A stretch of 64,000 nt of DNA from assembly GCF_005818865.1 (NCBI RefSeq), contig NZ_VBRY01000013.1, positions 1 to 64,000 of the forward strand. Reading direction: 5' to 3'. This DNA comes from Mariprofundus erugo. GTDB lineage: Bacteria > Pseudomonadota > Zetaproteobacteria > Mariprofundales > Mariprofundaceae. The position numbers were made by a program, and so were the translations under genes. This document shows, piece by piece, positions 26,384-36,760 of the stretch (position 1 is its first letter; each line of letters starts with the position of its first letter). The notes under the pieces are model-generated. The model did not search any database and had not been told where the DNA came from. It saw nothing but the letters and a program-made list of their open reading frames with translations.

Positions 26384-27304
26384 ATGACCCACGCATTTGA
26401 TTTTCCCACCGGCCCGGACATGCATAACAATGCCATTACCGAGGCTGATAACCTTCTCGGACAGTATATTCCGCTCCATTATCACTTTCAGATGCTCGAG
26501 GATGAGGCCCGTATGTCGGGGTTCAAGGCAGCTCTCGATTATATGGTACCGACAGGAGGTACCGTGCTCGACCTTGGCTCGGGAACCGGTGTGCTCTCCT
26601 TTCTAGCCGCCCAGAAAGCCGGTCGCGTTTACAGTGTTGAACGACAGCCGGAGCTGATTGAGTGTGCCAAAGAGCTGCTGATCGAAAATGGTTGTGGCGA
26701 CAAGGTCCAGCTGGAGCTCGCTGATGCGCGCGACTACCTGCCCCCCGAACCGGTGGATGTCGTCGTATGCGAAATGCTGCATTCAGCGCTGTTGCGGGAA
26801 AAACAGCTGGAGGTCATTCAGACGTTTAAACAGCACTACCGTGAGAAATTCGGCGACCGCTTACCGCTGTTTATTCCTGATGCCACCATTCTTGGCGTTG
26901 AACCGATTTGTGCCGACTTCTCATTCCAGGGCTACCATGCCCCGATCTCATTTTTTGAGGACCCTGGCCTGCTGTCCGGCCGCTATCGATCTCTCGGAGC
27001 AGTCACCCCCTACTGTATTCTCGAATACCAGGCCGATTTTCCCACGCGATTAAGCTATGACGGGCCGCTGACCATGACAGAAAGCGGCCGTTTCAATGCA
27101 CTGCGCTTCGTCACCAAAAGTCTGCTGGCCATCAATCTCAAGACGGGTGACAGTATCGACTGGATGAACCTGAATCTTGTGCTTCCCATAAAGAAGCCGC
27201 TTGATGTCAGCGCAGGAGAGAGGTTTCACGTACGCTTCAGTTATGAGGCCGGCGGTGAAATTCAGTCACTGAAAAATTCTATCGAAGTCGCCAGAGAGCG
27301 ATAG
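26384..27304 (+). CDS. PRMT-like SAM-dependent methyltransferase
   Basis: This protein of about 306 residues has a Rossmann methyltransferase domain with motif I VLDLGSGTGVLSF and acidic post-I VERQ. The segment CEMLHSALLREKQ places two glutamates nine residues apart, as in the double-E loop of protein arginine methyltransferases, and a beta-rich C-terminal half follows as in that family. The PRMT Thr-His-Trp loop is not obvious. The substrate is unknown. The start is uncertain: a GTG at 26375 and an ATG at 26420 are alternatives, and none has a good ribosome-binding site. Confidence 0.75.
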   Translation: MTHAFDFPTGPDMHNNAITEADNLLGQYIPLHYHFQMLEDEARMSGFKAALDYMVPTGGTVLDLGSGTGVLSFLAAQKAGRVYSVERQPELIECAKELLIENGCGDKVQLELADARDYLPPEPVDVVVCEMLHSALLREKQLEVIQTFKQHYREKFGDRLPLFIPDATILGVEPICADFSFQGYHAPISFFEDPGLLSGRYRSLGAVTPYCILEYQADFPTRLSYDGPLTMTESGRFNALRFVTKSLLAINLKTGDSIDWMNLNLVLPIKKPLDVSAGERFHVRFSYEAGGEIQSLKNSIEVARER

Positions 27305-27332
27305 AGCGGTAAGCCCGGGCAAGCCTCCGCAC

Positions 27333-28175
27333 CTAACCTTTGCCGGGCAGTAACAAGCTGTTGCGCAAAGCTGTATAGGTCACATCATTTTCCTTGCTCA
27401 GTGCCGCATATAACGACAGTGGAATGCTGCCGATACCCACAACCCTGCGAAGCAGTCCATCTTCCAGATGCCCTGCAACCAGTGCCAGTGGCAGCCATGC
27501 CGTCCCGCCAAAACGCAGCAACCAGTCGAGACCGAGCCATGCCACATTGACATCGGCAACCGCATCAGGCGTCAGGTGGGTCGATTCAATCACCCGGTTT
27601 CTGAATCCATCGCCCCAGTCAATATCGACATAGCGATCGAGTCTCGCAGCAGCCTCATCGCCTATATCCGGCGAGCAGACAAGCACCAGATCCAGATCGG
27701 TGAGGTGCTGACAGAACACCCCCGGATACTTGACCTCTTCAGGCAATACCGCGCAATCCAGCGAACCATTGATCAGCATCTGGGCCAGATCACGCCGCTC
27801 TCCGGTTCTGAGGATAAAGCTGCAATCCGGCGTGGCTGCGATCAGTGCCGCGATTTTCGGCTGCAGCCAGATCTGCCAGATCACATCGGTGGCACCCAGT
27901 CGCAAAAGCCCGCCTTCATCCCTTTTCAGCACATCCTGGCGAATATTATTCCACTCCTGGATCATGCCCTCGGCCCGCTCCTTCAGACGGCTGCCAGCCG
28001 GTGTCAGCACCACTCCGCTTCGATTGCGATCAAACAGCTGCACCCCGATTTCACGTTCAAGCTGCCTGATTCTTGAACTGACAGCCGATGGCGTTAAATG
28101 CAGAAATTCGGCGGCCTTCCTCAGCCCCTCATGCTCGGCGACAGCAAGAAATGTGCGCAATAAATGGATATCCAT
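27333..28175 (-). CDS. LysR family transcriptional regulator
   Basis: This 280-residue protein has an N-terminal winged helix-turn-helix (RKAAEFLHLTPSAVSSRIRQLE, then LFDRNRSG) and a periplasmic-binding-protein-like effector domain. It is convergent with the methyltransferase and divergent from the small-protein operon at 28290, which is therefore a possible target. GGAG lies 5 bases before the ATG at 28175; the long upstream extension of the frame is not supported. The effector is unknown. Confidence 0.9.
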   Translation of the reverse strand: MDIHLLRTFLAVAEHEGLRKAAEFLHLTPSAVSSRIRQLEREIGVQLFDRNRSGVVLTPAGSRLKERAEGMIQEWNNIRQDVLKRDEGGLLRLGATDVIWQIWLQPKIAALIAATPDCSFILRTGERRDLAQMLINGSLDCAVLPEEVKYPGVFCQHLTDLDLVLVCSPDIGDEAAARLDRYVDIDWGDGFRNRVIESTHLTPDAVADVNVAWLGLDWLLRFGGTAWLPLALVAGHLEDGLLRRVVGIGSIPLSLYAALSKENDVTYTALRNSLLLPGKG

Positions 28176-28289
28176 GTGTGCTCCGATTTTGAACATACTG
28201 AGTGATTTATTTTGCTTTACGCATGCAGACCTGCATCCACATATTTGCACCGTGTTTACCAGCACAATCATATGCTTGAGGTAGCAATC

Positions 28290-28481
28290 ATGGCCAGACA
28301 AAGTCATTCGGCAGAAACCGACTTCTTTGAAAACGCGAAACACACCAGGAGCAAAAAAGAGGAAAAACGTAAGCGGAAGGCATATTCCGCTGACGATGAT
28401 AGTGATGACGATGATGACGAGTGGTTCGATCACATCGATGAATACGACGATTTTCAATCCTTTACGAGAGAGGAACACTGA
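28290..28481 (+). CDS. Small 63-residue charged protein (basic patch then poly-Asp)
   Basis: The protein has a polar start (MARQSHSAETDFF), a strongly basic patch RSKKEEKRKRK, then a poly-acidic run DDDSDDDDDEWFD and an acidic tail. No fold or family is recognised; it is likely disordered. GAGGT precedes the ATG. Its stop overlaps the start of the next gene (TGATG), so it is translationally coupled to an exported Cys-rich protein. The layout matches the 45-residue protein at 23307. Confidence 0.75.
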   Translation: MARQSHSAETDFFENAKHTRSKKEEKRKRKAYSADDDSDDDDDEWFDHIDEYDDFQSFTREEH

Positions 28482-28768
28482 TGAAAAAACATATGAAGTC
28501 CATCATGCTGGCTGCCTGCATGAGCATTGCTGCAGGTGGGCTGGTCGGCACCGCACAGGCTGAAGATCAGGGCACCGGCCTGAATCCGTGCGACATGGCC
28601 ACCAACCCCTGCAATCCATGCGATATGAACAGCATGCAGGGTGATATGGGCTATCCGGATGCCGGCAATCCATGCGATCAGCAGGCTCCTGATGGTTATG
28701 GTATGGGTGACGGCATGGGCGGTGACAGTGCCATGCCGGCAGACAGCGAGCCGGGTGCTGCACAGTAA
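28481..28768 (+). CDS. Exported NPC-repeat protein, Cys- and Met-rich
   Basis: This 95-residue protein has a signal peptide (about residues 1-27, ending TAQA-E). The mature part of about 68 residues repeats NPCDM, NPCNPCDMN and NPCDQ and is rich in methionine, glycine and aspartate. Clustered Cys and Met suggest metal binding in the periplasm, but this is inference. GAGG in the end of the upstream gene serves as its ribosome-binding site. A terminator follows. Confidence 0.8.
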   Translation: MKKHMKSIMLAACMSIAAGGLVGTAQAEDQGTGLNPCDMATNPCNPCDMNSMQGDMGYPDAGNPCDQQAPDGYGMGDGMGGDSAMPADSEPGAAQ

Positions 28769-28807
28769 GCTGCCACAACAGCCATATGTCATCCTCTGAT
28801 GACACTG

Positions 28808-28837
28808 AAAACGGGTCCGCACGGGCCCGTTTTTTTT
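28808..28837 (+). terminator. Terminator after the NPC-repeat gene
   Basis: The stem ACGGGTCC / GGGCCCGT (one G-T pair), extended by an A/T arm, ends in eight T. Confidence 0.85.
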
Positions 28838-28855
28838 CATTACGCCACGGCAGGG

Positions 28856-30181
28856 ATGACAAACCGGGGCGGGGCAGAGCACAGGCTTGAACGTATCTCC
28901 CGTTTGCTTCATGATCCCAGAATGGAACCCATGCGTCGCACCGCCCTGATTCGCGGCATATTGCTGTTCACCAACTATTTTCTGATCATCGCAGCGCTGT
29001 ACCAGTTGAAACCGGCCAGCCGCTCCATCTTTATCGAACAGGTAGGCAGTGAACACCTGCCGTATGTCTGGATTGCCACAGCCATTTCGCTGGCGCTGAT
29101 TATCTCACTCTATAACAGGCTGGTTGCCCGCTTTTCACGCATGCATGTGGTGATCGGCACCGTTGCCATCCTGATCTCACTGCTTGGACTGTTCCGGCTA
29201 TTGTTGAATGCACCGACACAGGTCACGGCATTCGCCTTCTATATCTTTGTCGACATCCTCAGTGTGATACTGGTCGAGCAGTTCTGGAGCCTGACCAACA
29301 GCATTAACAGTGAACAGGACGGCCACCGCTGGTATGCCCTGATCGGCACCGGCGGTCTGCTCGGAGGTGTACTGGGCGGCATGGGAGCTCATGCACTGAT
29401 TACCTATGCGGCCATGAATACACTCGACCTGCTGCTGGTGGCAGCCACCATTCTGCTATTGCTGATGGCGCTGACACTGCTGATGCAGCGGTGCGGCCTC
29501 TATCACGAACAATCAACAGCCGCTCATGAACGCCATGTCGACAGCGGCTTCTGGCGTACGATCATCGGCAACCGTTATCTGACACTGATTGCAGCGCTGC
29601 TACTGTTATCACAAATCATTGAGCCACTGGTCGAATTCCAGTTTATGCATGCCGTTGAGGCAGCCTACGGTGACCGTGAGGCGAGAACCGCCTATCTCGG
29701 CAGCTTTTTCAGTCTGCTCAGCGGCGTTGCCATCGCCATTAACCTGATTCTTACCCCACTGATCCACCGCTGGCTGGGGGCAATCGCCGGCCTTGCCATG
29801 CAACCGCTGTCGGTGGCTGTCAGCACCATGTTTTTTATCGCCAACCCGACCCTGCTGACCGCTGCTACACTGAAGATTGCCGATCGGGGACTCTCCTATT
29901 CGATCAATCGCGCCTCCAAAGAGCTGCTCTATATCCCCATTGATGCTGTACTGATTTTCCAGGCAAAAGCATGGATTGACATGTTCGGCTACCGGGTTTT
30001 CAAGATTCTCGGCTCGGTCATGATCCTGCTGCTCACCCAATGGCTATGGTTCACGGTCTCTGTACCGGCCACCGGCTGGTTAAGCCTGATCATCTGCATC
30101 ACCTGGATGGCCGTATTAGTCGGGGTCAAACGCGAGTACAGAAAGGTCTCCCGTCACTCGCTCAACAATACAGACCGATAA
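28856..30181 (+). CDS. Nucleotide (ATP/ADP) translocase-like MFS carrier
   Basis: This membrane protein of about 441 residues has roughly twelve helices and resembles the Npt1/Npt2 (TLC) nucleotide carriers of Chlamydia, Rickettsia and plastids, for example in LYQLKPASRS and the conserved NRASKELLYIPID segment. Divergent members occur in free-living bacteria, where substrate is not established. The start is uncertain: the ATG at 28856 has GGCAGGG too close, and one at 28922 lacks a site. It follows the terminator of the preceding operon. Confidence 0.75.
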   Translation: MTNRGGAEHRLERISRLLHDPRMEPMRRTALIRGILLFTNYFLIIAALYQLKPASRSIFIEQVGSEHLPYVWIATAISLALIISLYNRLVARFSRMHVVIGTVAILISLLGLFRLLLNAPTQVTAFAFYIFVDILSVILVEQFWSLTNSINSEQDGHRWYALIGTGGLLGGVLGGMGAHALITYAAMNTLDLLLVAATILLLLMALTLLMQRCGLYHEQSTAAHERHVDSGFWRTIIGNRYLTLIAALLLLSQIIEPLVEFQFMHAVEAAYGDREARTAYLGSFFSLLSGVAIAINLILTPLIHRWLGAIAGLAMQPLSVAVSTMFFIANPTLLTAATLKIADRGLSYSINRASKELLYIPIDAVLIFQAKAWIDMFGYRVFKILGSVMILLLTQWLWFTVSVPATGWLSLIICITWMAVLVGVKREYRKVSRHSLNNTDR

Positions 30182-30267
30182 AAGCTGCTCTCATGAGGAA
30201 GGCGCAGCCGGACAAGCCATGCGCTTACGCCATGGCGCGACACCGACTCAGGCAGCTACGCTCCGGA

Positions 30268-32502
30268 TCAGTCCCACAGCTCATCATCACCATCATTGAG
30301 CATGGCATCATCATCCACCCCGGCATCACTTGCCTCCACAGCTCCTTCACCCTTACGGGAGGCTTCAAAGCGACTGATAAAATCATCCGCATAGCGCTGT
30401 TGTACCGAAATCGTCTCTTTCAGTTCAGCCGCAGCGGCAAGAAGCATGCGCGCCTTATCAGAGATATTTCCCGTTGCATGCGAAACCTTCACAATTTCAC
30501 TGTCGATGTAATGCATCTGCTCGGCTGCCAGGCGGGCGCCATGCGAGATCTCTCTGGCCGCCTCGGACTGCTCGGCCATCATCAGTGAAACCTCCTGAGA
30601 AACGCTGTTGGTCTGGGTAATAACATCAGCAATCGAATCAATACTTTGCGTCGCATATTCACTCTGCTGCTGCACCTGATTGATCAAATCAGTAATCTCC
30701 GAAGTCGCTCGTGCCGTCTGGTTTGCCAGCTCTTTCACCTCACTCGCCACAACGGAAAAGCCACGTCCGGCCGCCCCGGCGCGAGCCGCCTCAATATTGG
30801 CATTCAGTGCCAGCAAATTGGTTTTCTCGGCAATCCCGCTGATGATCTGGACGATAGAGCCGATCTTCTCGGTTGAGGCAACAAACTGGGCAATCGTGCG
30901 CGAGGCCTGCATGGAGCGCTCTACCGCCTGTCCGGAGACATCCGAGGCATTTGCCGTACGTTCCGTCACCACGGCAGTAGATGAAACAATCTCCTCGGAA
31001 GCTGTAGCTGTGCCAGTGACATGCTCTCCCGCCTGCTTGCTGCTGAGCATGGCGTTATCCGCCTGCTCGGACATCACCTGCGCCTCCTCTGCCAGTGCAA
31101 CAGCAATCTGATCAATGGAGGCTGATACAGATGCCACCAGCTCTGTCACCCCCTCCAGCTTCCGTTCAAAGCTCAGCACCAGCGCCTGCTCCTGCTCCTG
31201 TGCCTGCGCCCTCTTATCCAGCTTCTCACGCTCACTTTTAATGGCAAACTCACTCAACACCATGCCCTGATGCAGCTCATTGCGCATCACCTCCAGTGTT
31301 TGAATCAAATGTCCGAGCTCATCCTGGCGACTGGTCCTGATCGGGGTGATCATATCCCCCCTCTTGATGTTGCGAATATCATGCTCCGCCTCATCAAATC
31401 CCAGAAAGATAGAACGGTTGAGCAGCCAGCCGGAGATAAACATCAACAGTATCGTGACCGGCACAATCACCCATATCTGCTGGTAGGCACGATCGACCGC
31501 TGTCTTCACCTGTTCTTTGGCATGGGCAATCACATGAATCGACGATGCCTCCAGCCGGTCGGACAGATCACCCAGTGCCTGCAGGGCAGCTGCGTCATTC
31601 ACCTCAACCTGTGGCAAAATATCCCTGATGCTATGGCCTTCAGCACGCATACGGCGCACGACCTCAAGATGACTGTGATATTGTGCCATCGCCCGTTCAA
31701 TCAACTGCAGATCATCCAGCTCATTTTGACTGATACCCTCAGCCTTGCGATAGTGATCAACCTGTAGCAAAAATTGCTGATAATCTCGCTGAAAGTTTTC
31801 AAAATATGCCTTCTCACCCCTTAAAAGATAATTTTCAAAATGATGAATCAGCCCTCCGTAACCGATCGCCTGCAGAAAGCCCCGCATCGCCACCTGCCTG
31901 ACGTAGATGGTTTGATAATCACCTGCAAACCCGGATGAAATCCCTGATATATATGCAATTTGGCGGTCCGTTGCTGTAAACACCTCATCATTCAGCTTAC
32001 CCATAGCATCAATATAGGGAGTGTCATCCACCCGCACTGCTGCATCCACGGAGGCAATGGAAGCGCCCTGTGCCCCCATCGTTCTGGCGACCTCAATGGC
32101 CTTTCTGTATTTCCCGATCATCTGGATCAGTCGCATTGCCATTTCATTATTTTCCCGGCTCACCAAACCAACCCGCTCGATATGGTGCAACTCCTCCGAA
32201 GCCTCGCCACTTTCCTGTAGAAAATACTCAAGATCCTGAGCTTTTTGCCTCAGTATATAATCCTTGAAGTGATGAATGGCCCCGCCGTAGCCAAGACGGG
32301 CAAGCGTCTGACTGACCTGATGCTGTTTCAGCTGCAAGGTCTGCAATGATTCAAGGCTGTTCAACGCTTCGCCCTTCACTAACCCGTTAATACCGATCCA
32401 GCCCACCCAGATCAGTCCGATCACTCCGAAGATCAAGGCAAGGTTCATTTTGGTACGAATCGACAAATGTGTTAAAGCCCGACGTAACGATGCAAGAGCC
32501 AC
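30268..32502 (-). CDS. Methyl-accepting chemotaxis protein with duplicated GYGG-IHHF sensor motif
   Basis: This 744-residue chemoreceptor has a first membrane helix at about 20-42, a large periplasmic sensor, a second helix at about 343-362, a HAMP-like segment, and a cytoplasmic coiled-coil with the hairpin tip [18 protein letters not shown]. The sensor holds two copies of a GYGGxIHHFxxYxLR motif at about 71-85 and 214-228. The ligand is unknown. The GTG at 32502 has AAGGGG 8 bases upstream; a GTG at 32511 overlaps that site. The C-terminus ends in an acidic DGDDELWD. Confidence 0.92.
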   Translation of the reverse strand: MALASLRRALTHLSIRTKMNLALIFGVIGLIWVGWIGINGLVKGEALNSLESLQTLQLKQHQVSQTLARLGYGGAIHHFKDYILRQKAQDLEYFLQESGEASEELHHIERVGLVSRENNEMAMRLIQMIGKYRKAIEVARTMGAQGASIASVDAAVRVDDTPYIDAMGKLNDEVFTATDRQIAYISGISSGFAGDYQTIYVRQVAMRGFLQAIGYGGLIHHFENYLLRGEKAYFENFQRDYQQFLLQVDHYRKAEGISQNELDDLQLIERAMAQYHSHLEVVRRMRAEGHSIRDILPQVEVNDAAALQALGDLSDRLEASSIHVIAHAKEQVKTAVDRAYQQIWVIVPVTILLMFISGWLLNRSIFLGFDEAEHDIRNIKRGDMITPIRTSRQDELGHLIQTLEVMRNELHQGMVLSEFAIKSEREKLDKRAQAQEQEQALVLSFERKLEGVTELVASVSASIDQIAVALAEEAQVMSEQADNAMLSSKQAGEHVTGTATASEEIVSSTAVVTERTANASDVSGQAVERSMQASRTIAQFVASTEKIGSIVQIISGIAEKTNLLALNANIEAARAGAAGRGFSVVASEVKELANQTARATSEITDLINQVQQQSEYATQSIDSIADVITQTNSVSQEVSLMMAEQSEAAREISHGARLAAEQMHYIDSEIVKVSHATGNISDKARMLLAAAAELKETISVQQRYADDFISRFEASRKGEGAVEASDAGVDDDAMLNDGDDELWD

Positions 32503-32980
32503 TGGATCCACCCCTTATCTTTTACTTGCTTAAAACGCTGGATGCACTGCCATCCAGTCAGCGTTTCAATGCCGGCCATAAAGGCCGGTAAAGGAAAAAA
32601 ATCACACAACTTCCTTTTCCTGCAGAATCACGACAGGTACGCAGTGAAATCAGATCATCTATTTTAATGATTGGAAGCAATTCAAGTGCCACCTGCCCAA
32701 CAGCTTGTCAGTCATCGATCCATGGACCGGAGACAGAGCAGCAGAGGATTGATGTTAATCATGGCGGCACTACTGGATCACCACTCCGGACGGCATCAGA
32801 AAGGCAATCAAATAAAAGGATTTTCAACTTTACATGGCGAATCCCCACATACGTGCCGGATTCAATGCGCGACATCGTCACCCTGCACCGGACAGCAACA
32901 AACGCACTCCCCACGGGGACATAATAACTGGCCCGATGATTGCTTCTGTATTGGATGACCAATCGAATCCGGAGTTGCCA
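32503..32980. other. Intergenic region between chemoreceptor and lipoprotein with two hairpins
   Basis: Between divergent genes there are two inverted repeats: AAACGCTGGATG with CATCCAG-TCA-GCGTTT (32533-32566), and GCCGGCC-ATAAA-GGCCGGT (32571-32589). Neither is placed as a terminator for a flanking gene. No convincing gene is seen in the rest. Confidence 0.5.
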
Positions 32981-33703
32981 ATGAAACTGACCAGCCCACT
33001 ACCATGGTTCATGCTGATACTGCTGATGACAGGGCTGAATGGCTGCAACAGCGTCCAAAAGCTTATCGGCAGCGAAAATGCAGCCATGCTGGAGAGCCTG
33101 ACCAGCTCCAAAAGCATCACCTCACGTATTCAGCATATTGACCAGGCCAATGACCGACAGGCAGCACGCAATATCATCATCCAGGAACTTCTTGCCGAGT
33201 CGGACCGCAAATGTGCCCTTGTGCTTAAAGAGGTTCCCGAGCAGATCAACAAATGGCATCCGGGATCGGTCGACGGGGACAAACTGACAACGATGCTGAC
33301 CGAAAACATCGCCAAACGAGAATTTGACCCGCTCAATGATGAGCTGACAAACAACCCGCTGGCTGCCACAGAAAACCCGCAAAAGGAGCTGGCAGACACC
33401 ATCATCTCGGTCATTGAGAAGCAGCGTCAACAAATCCTCTCAACGTTGAAAACACGGGAGGAGATCGATATTCATGGCTATTCCATGCGACAGGCACTGC
33501 AGGATATTCGCTATTATCACAACAGCTGCTCCATCCCCTACGGCATCTCGACGGTTGCTGCCTCGACAACACCAGCCATGACACCGGAAGAAAAACAGGC
33601 CGCCATTGATGCGCTGATGCAACTGCGTCAAACCCTGATCGAGCAGGGCATCAGCACGCGCGCCGTACAACAGAAAATCGATGCGGTGATCATGGCCAAA
33701 TAG
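32981..33703 (+). CDS. Lipoprotein of unknown function
   Basis: This 240-residue protein has a lipoprotein signal with lipobox LNGC (Cys22). The mature part is mostly helical and charged; it has a C-terminal helix pair rich in Gln and Lys (TPEEKQAAIDALMQLRQ). No family is recognised. GGAG lies 6 bases before the ATG at 32981. It stands alone, 147 bases upstream of acnA. Confidence 0.8.
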   Translation: MKLTSPLPWFMLILLMTGLNGCNSVQKLIGSENAAMLESLTSSKSITSRIQHIDQANDRQAARNIIIQELLAESDRKCALVLKEVPEQINKWHPGSVDGDKLTTMLTENIAKREFDPLNDELTNNPLAATENPQKELADTIISVIEKQRQQILSTLKTREEIDIHGYSMRQALQDIRYYHNSCSIPYGISTVAASTTPAMTPEEKQAAIDALMQLRQTLIEQGISTRAVQQKIDAVIMAK

Positions 33704-33789
33704 CAGTCCGGGCGACTGACACACGCCGATCATTTCAGGCCTGTTTCCCCGCTCATCTCAACGTGATGGACGGCGAATCAATGTCAGCT

Positions 33790-33818
33790 TTGGAAAAAAT
33801 TGGCAACGACGCTATATT
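33790..33818 (+). promoter_or_regulatory. Probable sigma70 promoter of acnA
   Basis: TTGGAA (33790-33795), a 17-base spacer and TATATT (33813-33818) end 32 bases before the acnA start codon. Confidence 0.55.
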
Positions 33819-33850
33819 CCGCACTTCAGTTCAAGACACGGGAGTAGCCA

Positions 33851-36487
33851 GTGAGCAATAGTTTCGGTGCAAAAAAGAGCCTGTCGGTAGGTGACAGCAG
33901 CTATACCTATTACGCCCTGGAGGCGGCCGGGGATGTCACCCGTCTCCCTTATTCAATGAAGATTCTGCTGGAAAACCTGCTGCGCCGCGAAGATGGTGCC
34001 GTTGTCAGCCGCAGCGATATTGAAGCGATTGTGCACTGGGATGCGGCAGCTGAGCCATCCAAAGAGATCGCCTACATGCCGGCACGCGTGCTGATGCAGG
34101 ACTTTACCGGTGTACCTGCAGTCGTCGATCTGGCCGCCATGCGCGATGCAGTGGTGGCACTCGGTGGCAACCCTGAACAGATCAACCCGCTGGCACCGGC
34201 CGAACTGGTCATCGATCACTCTGTCCAGGTGGACCACTTCGGCTCCGATGATGCCATGGGTAAAAATGCCGAGATCGAATTTGAGCGCAATCGTGAGCGC
34301 TATAACTTCCTGAAATGGGGCCAGATGGCCTTTGATAACTTCAAGGTCGTTCCGCCGGATACCGGCATTGTGCACCAGGTGAATCTGGAAAATCTGGCAC
34401 GCACCGTCTTTGTTGATCAGGATGGCGTGGCCTACCCCGACACACTGGTCGGCACCGATTCGCACACCACCATGATCAACGGTCTTGGCGTACTCGGCTG
34501 GGGTGTTGGCGGCATTGAAGCAGAGGCTGCCATGCTCGGTCAGCCCATTTCGATGCTGATCCCGAAGGTAGTCGGCTTTGAACTGACCGGTGCATTGCCC
34601 GAAGGCGCTACCGCCACCGATCTGGTACTGACCATTGTCGAGATGCTGAGAAAGCACGGCGTGGTGGGTAAGTTTGTCGAATTCTATGGTGCTGGCCTTG
34701 ATCATCTGCCACTGGCTGATCGTGCCACCATCGCCAACATGGCACCGGAATATGGCGCCACCTGCGGTATTTTCCCGATTGATGATGAAACCCTGAACTA
34801 TCTGCGCCTCTCCGGCCGTTCGGAAGAGAATATCGCACTGGTTGAAGCCTATGCCAAAGCACAGGGCATGTTCCGTGATGCATCCAGCGTAGCCGATTAC
34901 AGCGAGACACTGGCGCTGGATATGGCCACTGTCGTTCCATCCATCTCCGGCCCCAAACGTCCGCAGGATCGTATTGCGCTGACTGACTCAAAAGCAGCTT
35001 TCAGCAAAGCTGTAGCGACGATCAAGGCTGAAGCCGGTTTAAGCTCCAGCGCCGTAACCACACAGATGGGTGGCCGTGAAGTCACGATGCAGGATGGCGC
35101 CGTGGTGATTGCCGCTATTACCTCCTGCACCAACACATCCAACCCATCCGTGATGCTCGGTGCCGGCCTGGTTGCAAAAAAAGCAGCCGCTCTCGGCCTC
35201 AATTCAGCGCCATGGGTCAAAACATCACTCGGTCCCGGCTCACTGGTAGTGACCGAATATCTGGAAGGCGCCGGCCTGATGGAACCACTGAAGCAGCTGG
35301 GCTTCCACGTGGTCGGTTATGGCTGCACCACCTGTATCGGCAACTCCGGCCCGCTGCCGGCTGAGGTTTCCAAAGCCATCAGCGATGGTGATCTGGCTGT
35401 CTGCTCGGTCCTTTCCGGCAACCGCAACTTCGAAGGACGCGTCCATGCCGAGGTACGTCTGAACTATCTGGCTTCACCACCGCTGGTGGTTGCCTATGCC
35501 ATTGCCGGCACGATGAATATCGACCTCTATCATGATCCGATCGGCAAGGGGCGCGATGGTCAGGATGTCTACCTGAAGGATATCTGGCCAACTCAGGCTG
35601 AGGTTGCTGAAGCGGTTGCCAGCGTCAGCCGTGAACAGTTCACCAAATCCTATGCCGATGTCTTTGCCGGCGACGCCAACTGGCAGGCACTGGCAGCACC
35701 AACCGGTGATCGTTTTGACTGGCAGGATGACTCTACCTATATCCAGAATCCGCCTTACTTTGCCGGCATGGGCAAGGAGCCGGGCACCATCGGCGATATT
35801 GAAGGCGCACACGTCCTGGCTCTCCTGGGCGACTCCGTCACGACCGATCATATCTCACCGGCAGGCTCCATCAAGGCTGACTCACCGGCAGGTCGCTACC
35901 TGCGTGAACATGGCGTTGAGCAGAAAGACTTCAACTCTTACGGCTCCCGTCGCGGTAACCATGAAGTAATGATGCGCGGCACCTTTGCCAATATCCGCCT
36001 GCGCAATCGTCTGGCCCCCGGAACTGAGGGCGGCGTGACCCTGCACCTGCCGGGTGGCGAACAGATGAGCATTTATGATGCGGCCATGAAATATCGTGAA
36101 ACCGCCACACCGGTCATCCTGATTGCCGGCAAGGAGTATGGCTCGGGCTCTTCGCGTGACTGGGCCGGCAAGGGACCAGCCCTGCTCGGTGTCAGAGCAG
36201 CCATTGCTGAAAGCTATGAGCGTATTCACCGCTCCAACCTGGTCGGCATGGGCATTCTTCCCCTGCAGTTCAAAGAGGGCGAAAGCGCCGAGTCACTCGA
36301 CCTCTGTGGCCATGAAGTCTTCAGCATCACCGGCATCAGGGCCGGTGCACGTGAAGTCACGGTCACGGCCGATGATCGCTCATTTACCGCGATTGTACGC
36401 ATCGATACACCGAAAGAGTGGGAGTACTACCAGCACGGCGGCATCCTGCACTACGTACTGCGCCAGCTGGCCGGCAAAGCGGAATAA
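33851..36487 (+). CDS. acnA: Aconitate hydratase A
   Basis: This 878-residue aconitase has the 4Fe-4S ligands in [12 protein letters not shown] (near residue 426) and GYGCTTCIG (near 492 and 495), the swivel-domain start [16 protein letters not shown] and the active-site [13 protein letters not shown]. It converts citrate to isocitrate. Length is typical for AcnA. The start is GTG with GGGAG about 8 bases before it. A perfect palindrome follows the stop. Confidence 0.97.
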   Translation: MSNSFGAKKSLSVGDSSYTYYALEAAGDVTRLPYSMKILLENLLRREDGAVVSRSDIEAIVHWDAAAEPSKEIAYMPARVLMQDFTGVPAVVDLAAMRDAVVALGGNPEQINPLAPAELVIDHSVQVDHFGSDDAMGKNAEIEFERNRERYNFLKWGQMAFDNFKVVPPDTGIVHQVNLENLARTVFVDQDGVAYPDTLVGTDSHTTMINGLGVLGWGVGGIEAEAAMLGQPISMLIPKVVGFELTGALPEGATATDLVLTIVEMLRKHGVVGKFVEFYGAGLDHLPLADRATIANMAPEYGATCGIFPIDDETLNYLRLSGRSEENIALVEAYAKAQGMFRDASSVADYSETLALDMATVVPSISGPKRPQDRIALTDSKAAFSKAVATIKAEAGLSSSAVTTQMGGREVTMQDGAVVIAAITSCTNTSNPSVMLGAGLVAKKAAALGLNSAPWVKTSLGPGSLVVTEYLEGAGLMEPLKQLGFHVVGYGCTTCIGNSGPLPAEVSKAISDGDLAVCSVLSGNRNFEGRVHAEVRLNYLASPPLVVAYAIAGTMNIDLYHDPIGKGRDGQDVYLKDIWPTQAEVAEAVASVSREQFTKSYADVFAGDANWQALAAPTGDRFDWQDDSTYIQNPPYFAGMGKEPGTIGDIEGAHVLALLGDSVTTDHISPAGSIKADSPAGRYLREHGVEQKDFNSYGSRRGNHEVMMRGTFANIRLRNRLAPGTEGGVTLHLPGGEQMSIYDAAMKYRETATPVILIAGKEYGSGSSRDWAGKGPALLGVRAAIAESYERIHRSNLVGMGILPLQFKEGESAESLDLCGHEVFSITGIRAGAREVTVTADDRSFTAIVRIDTPKEWEYYQHGGILHYVLRQLAGKAE

Positions 36488-36490
36488 ACC

Positions 36491-36528
36491 CATCCCCCAT
36501 GCGTATGGCAACATACGCATGGGGGATG
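36491..36528 (+). terminator. Perfect 17-base-pair palindrome after acnA
   Basis: CATCCCCCATGCGTATG is followed by GCAA and its exact complement. There is no T run, so it is more likely an mRNA 3' end stabiliser or a factor-dependent stop than a classic terminator. Bases 36529-36760 hold no other recognisable feature. Confidence 0.7.
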
Positions 36529-36760
36529 CTGCCCGCCTCTCTGTAAGCGCGGACCTCAAACCATCAGCAATACATCAACATTTCCATCGCATCACTCGCC
36601 CCTGTCACGGCAGCTGCATCGCTTGTCGATCCATGCGCTTCTGTGCAAGCCGCATTGTTTGTGATCTGTGACACATACCGAACACATTGACCGGTTAGCC
36701 TTGGCGCAGTGCCCTCTGTCGGAGTACCGCACTCAATCAATAAAATCCATGGAGCCTACT

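Noticed and set aside
28176-28478. N-terminal extension of the LysR gene
   Set aside because: The extension is antisense to the 63-residue gene and lacks a start signal; the LysR fold begins at 28175.
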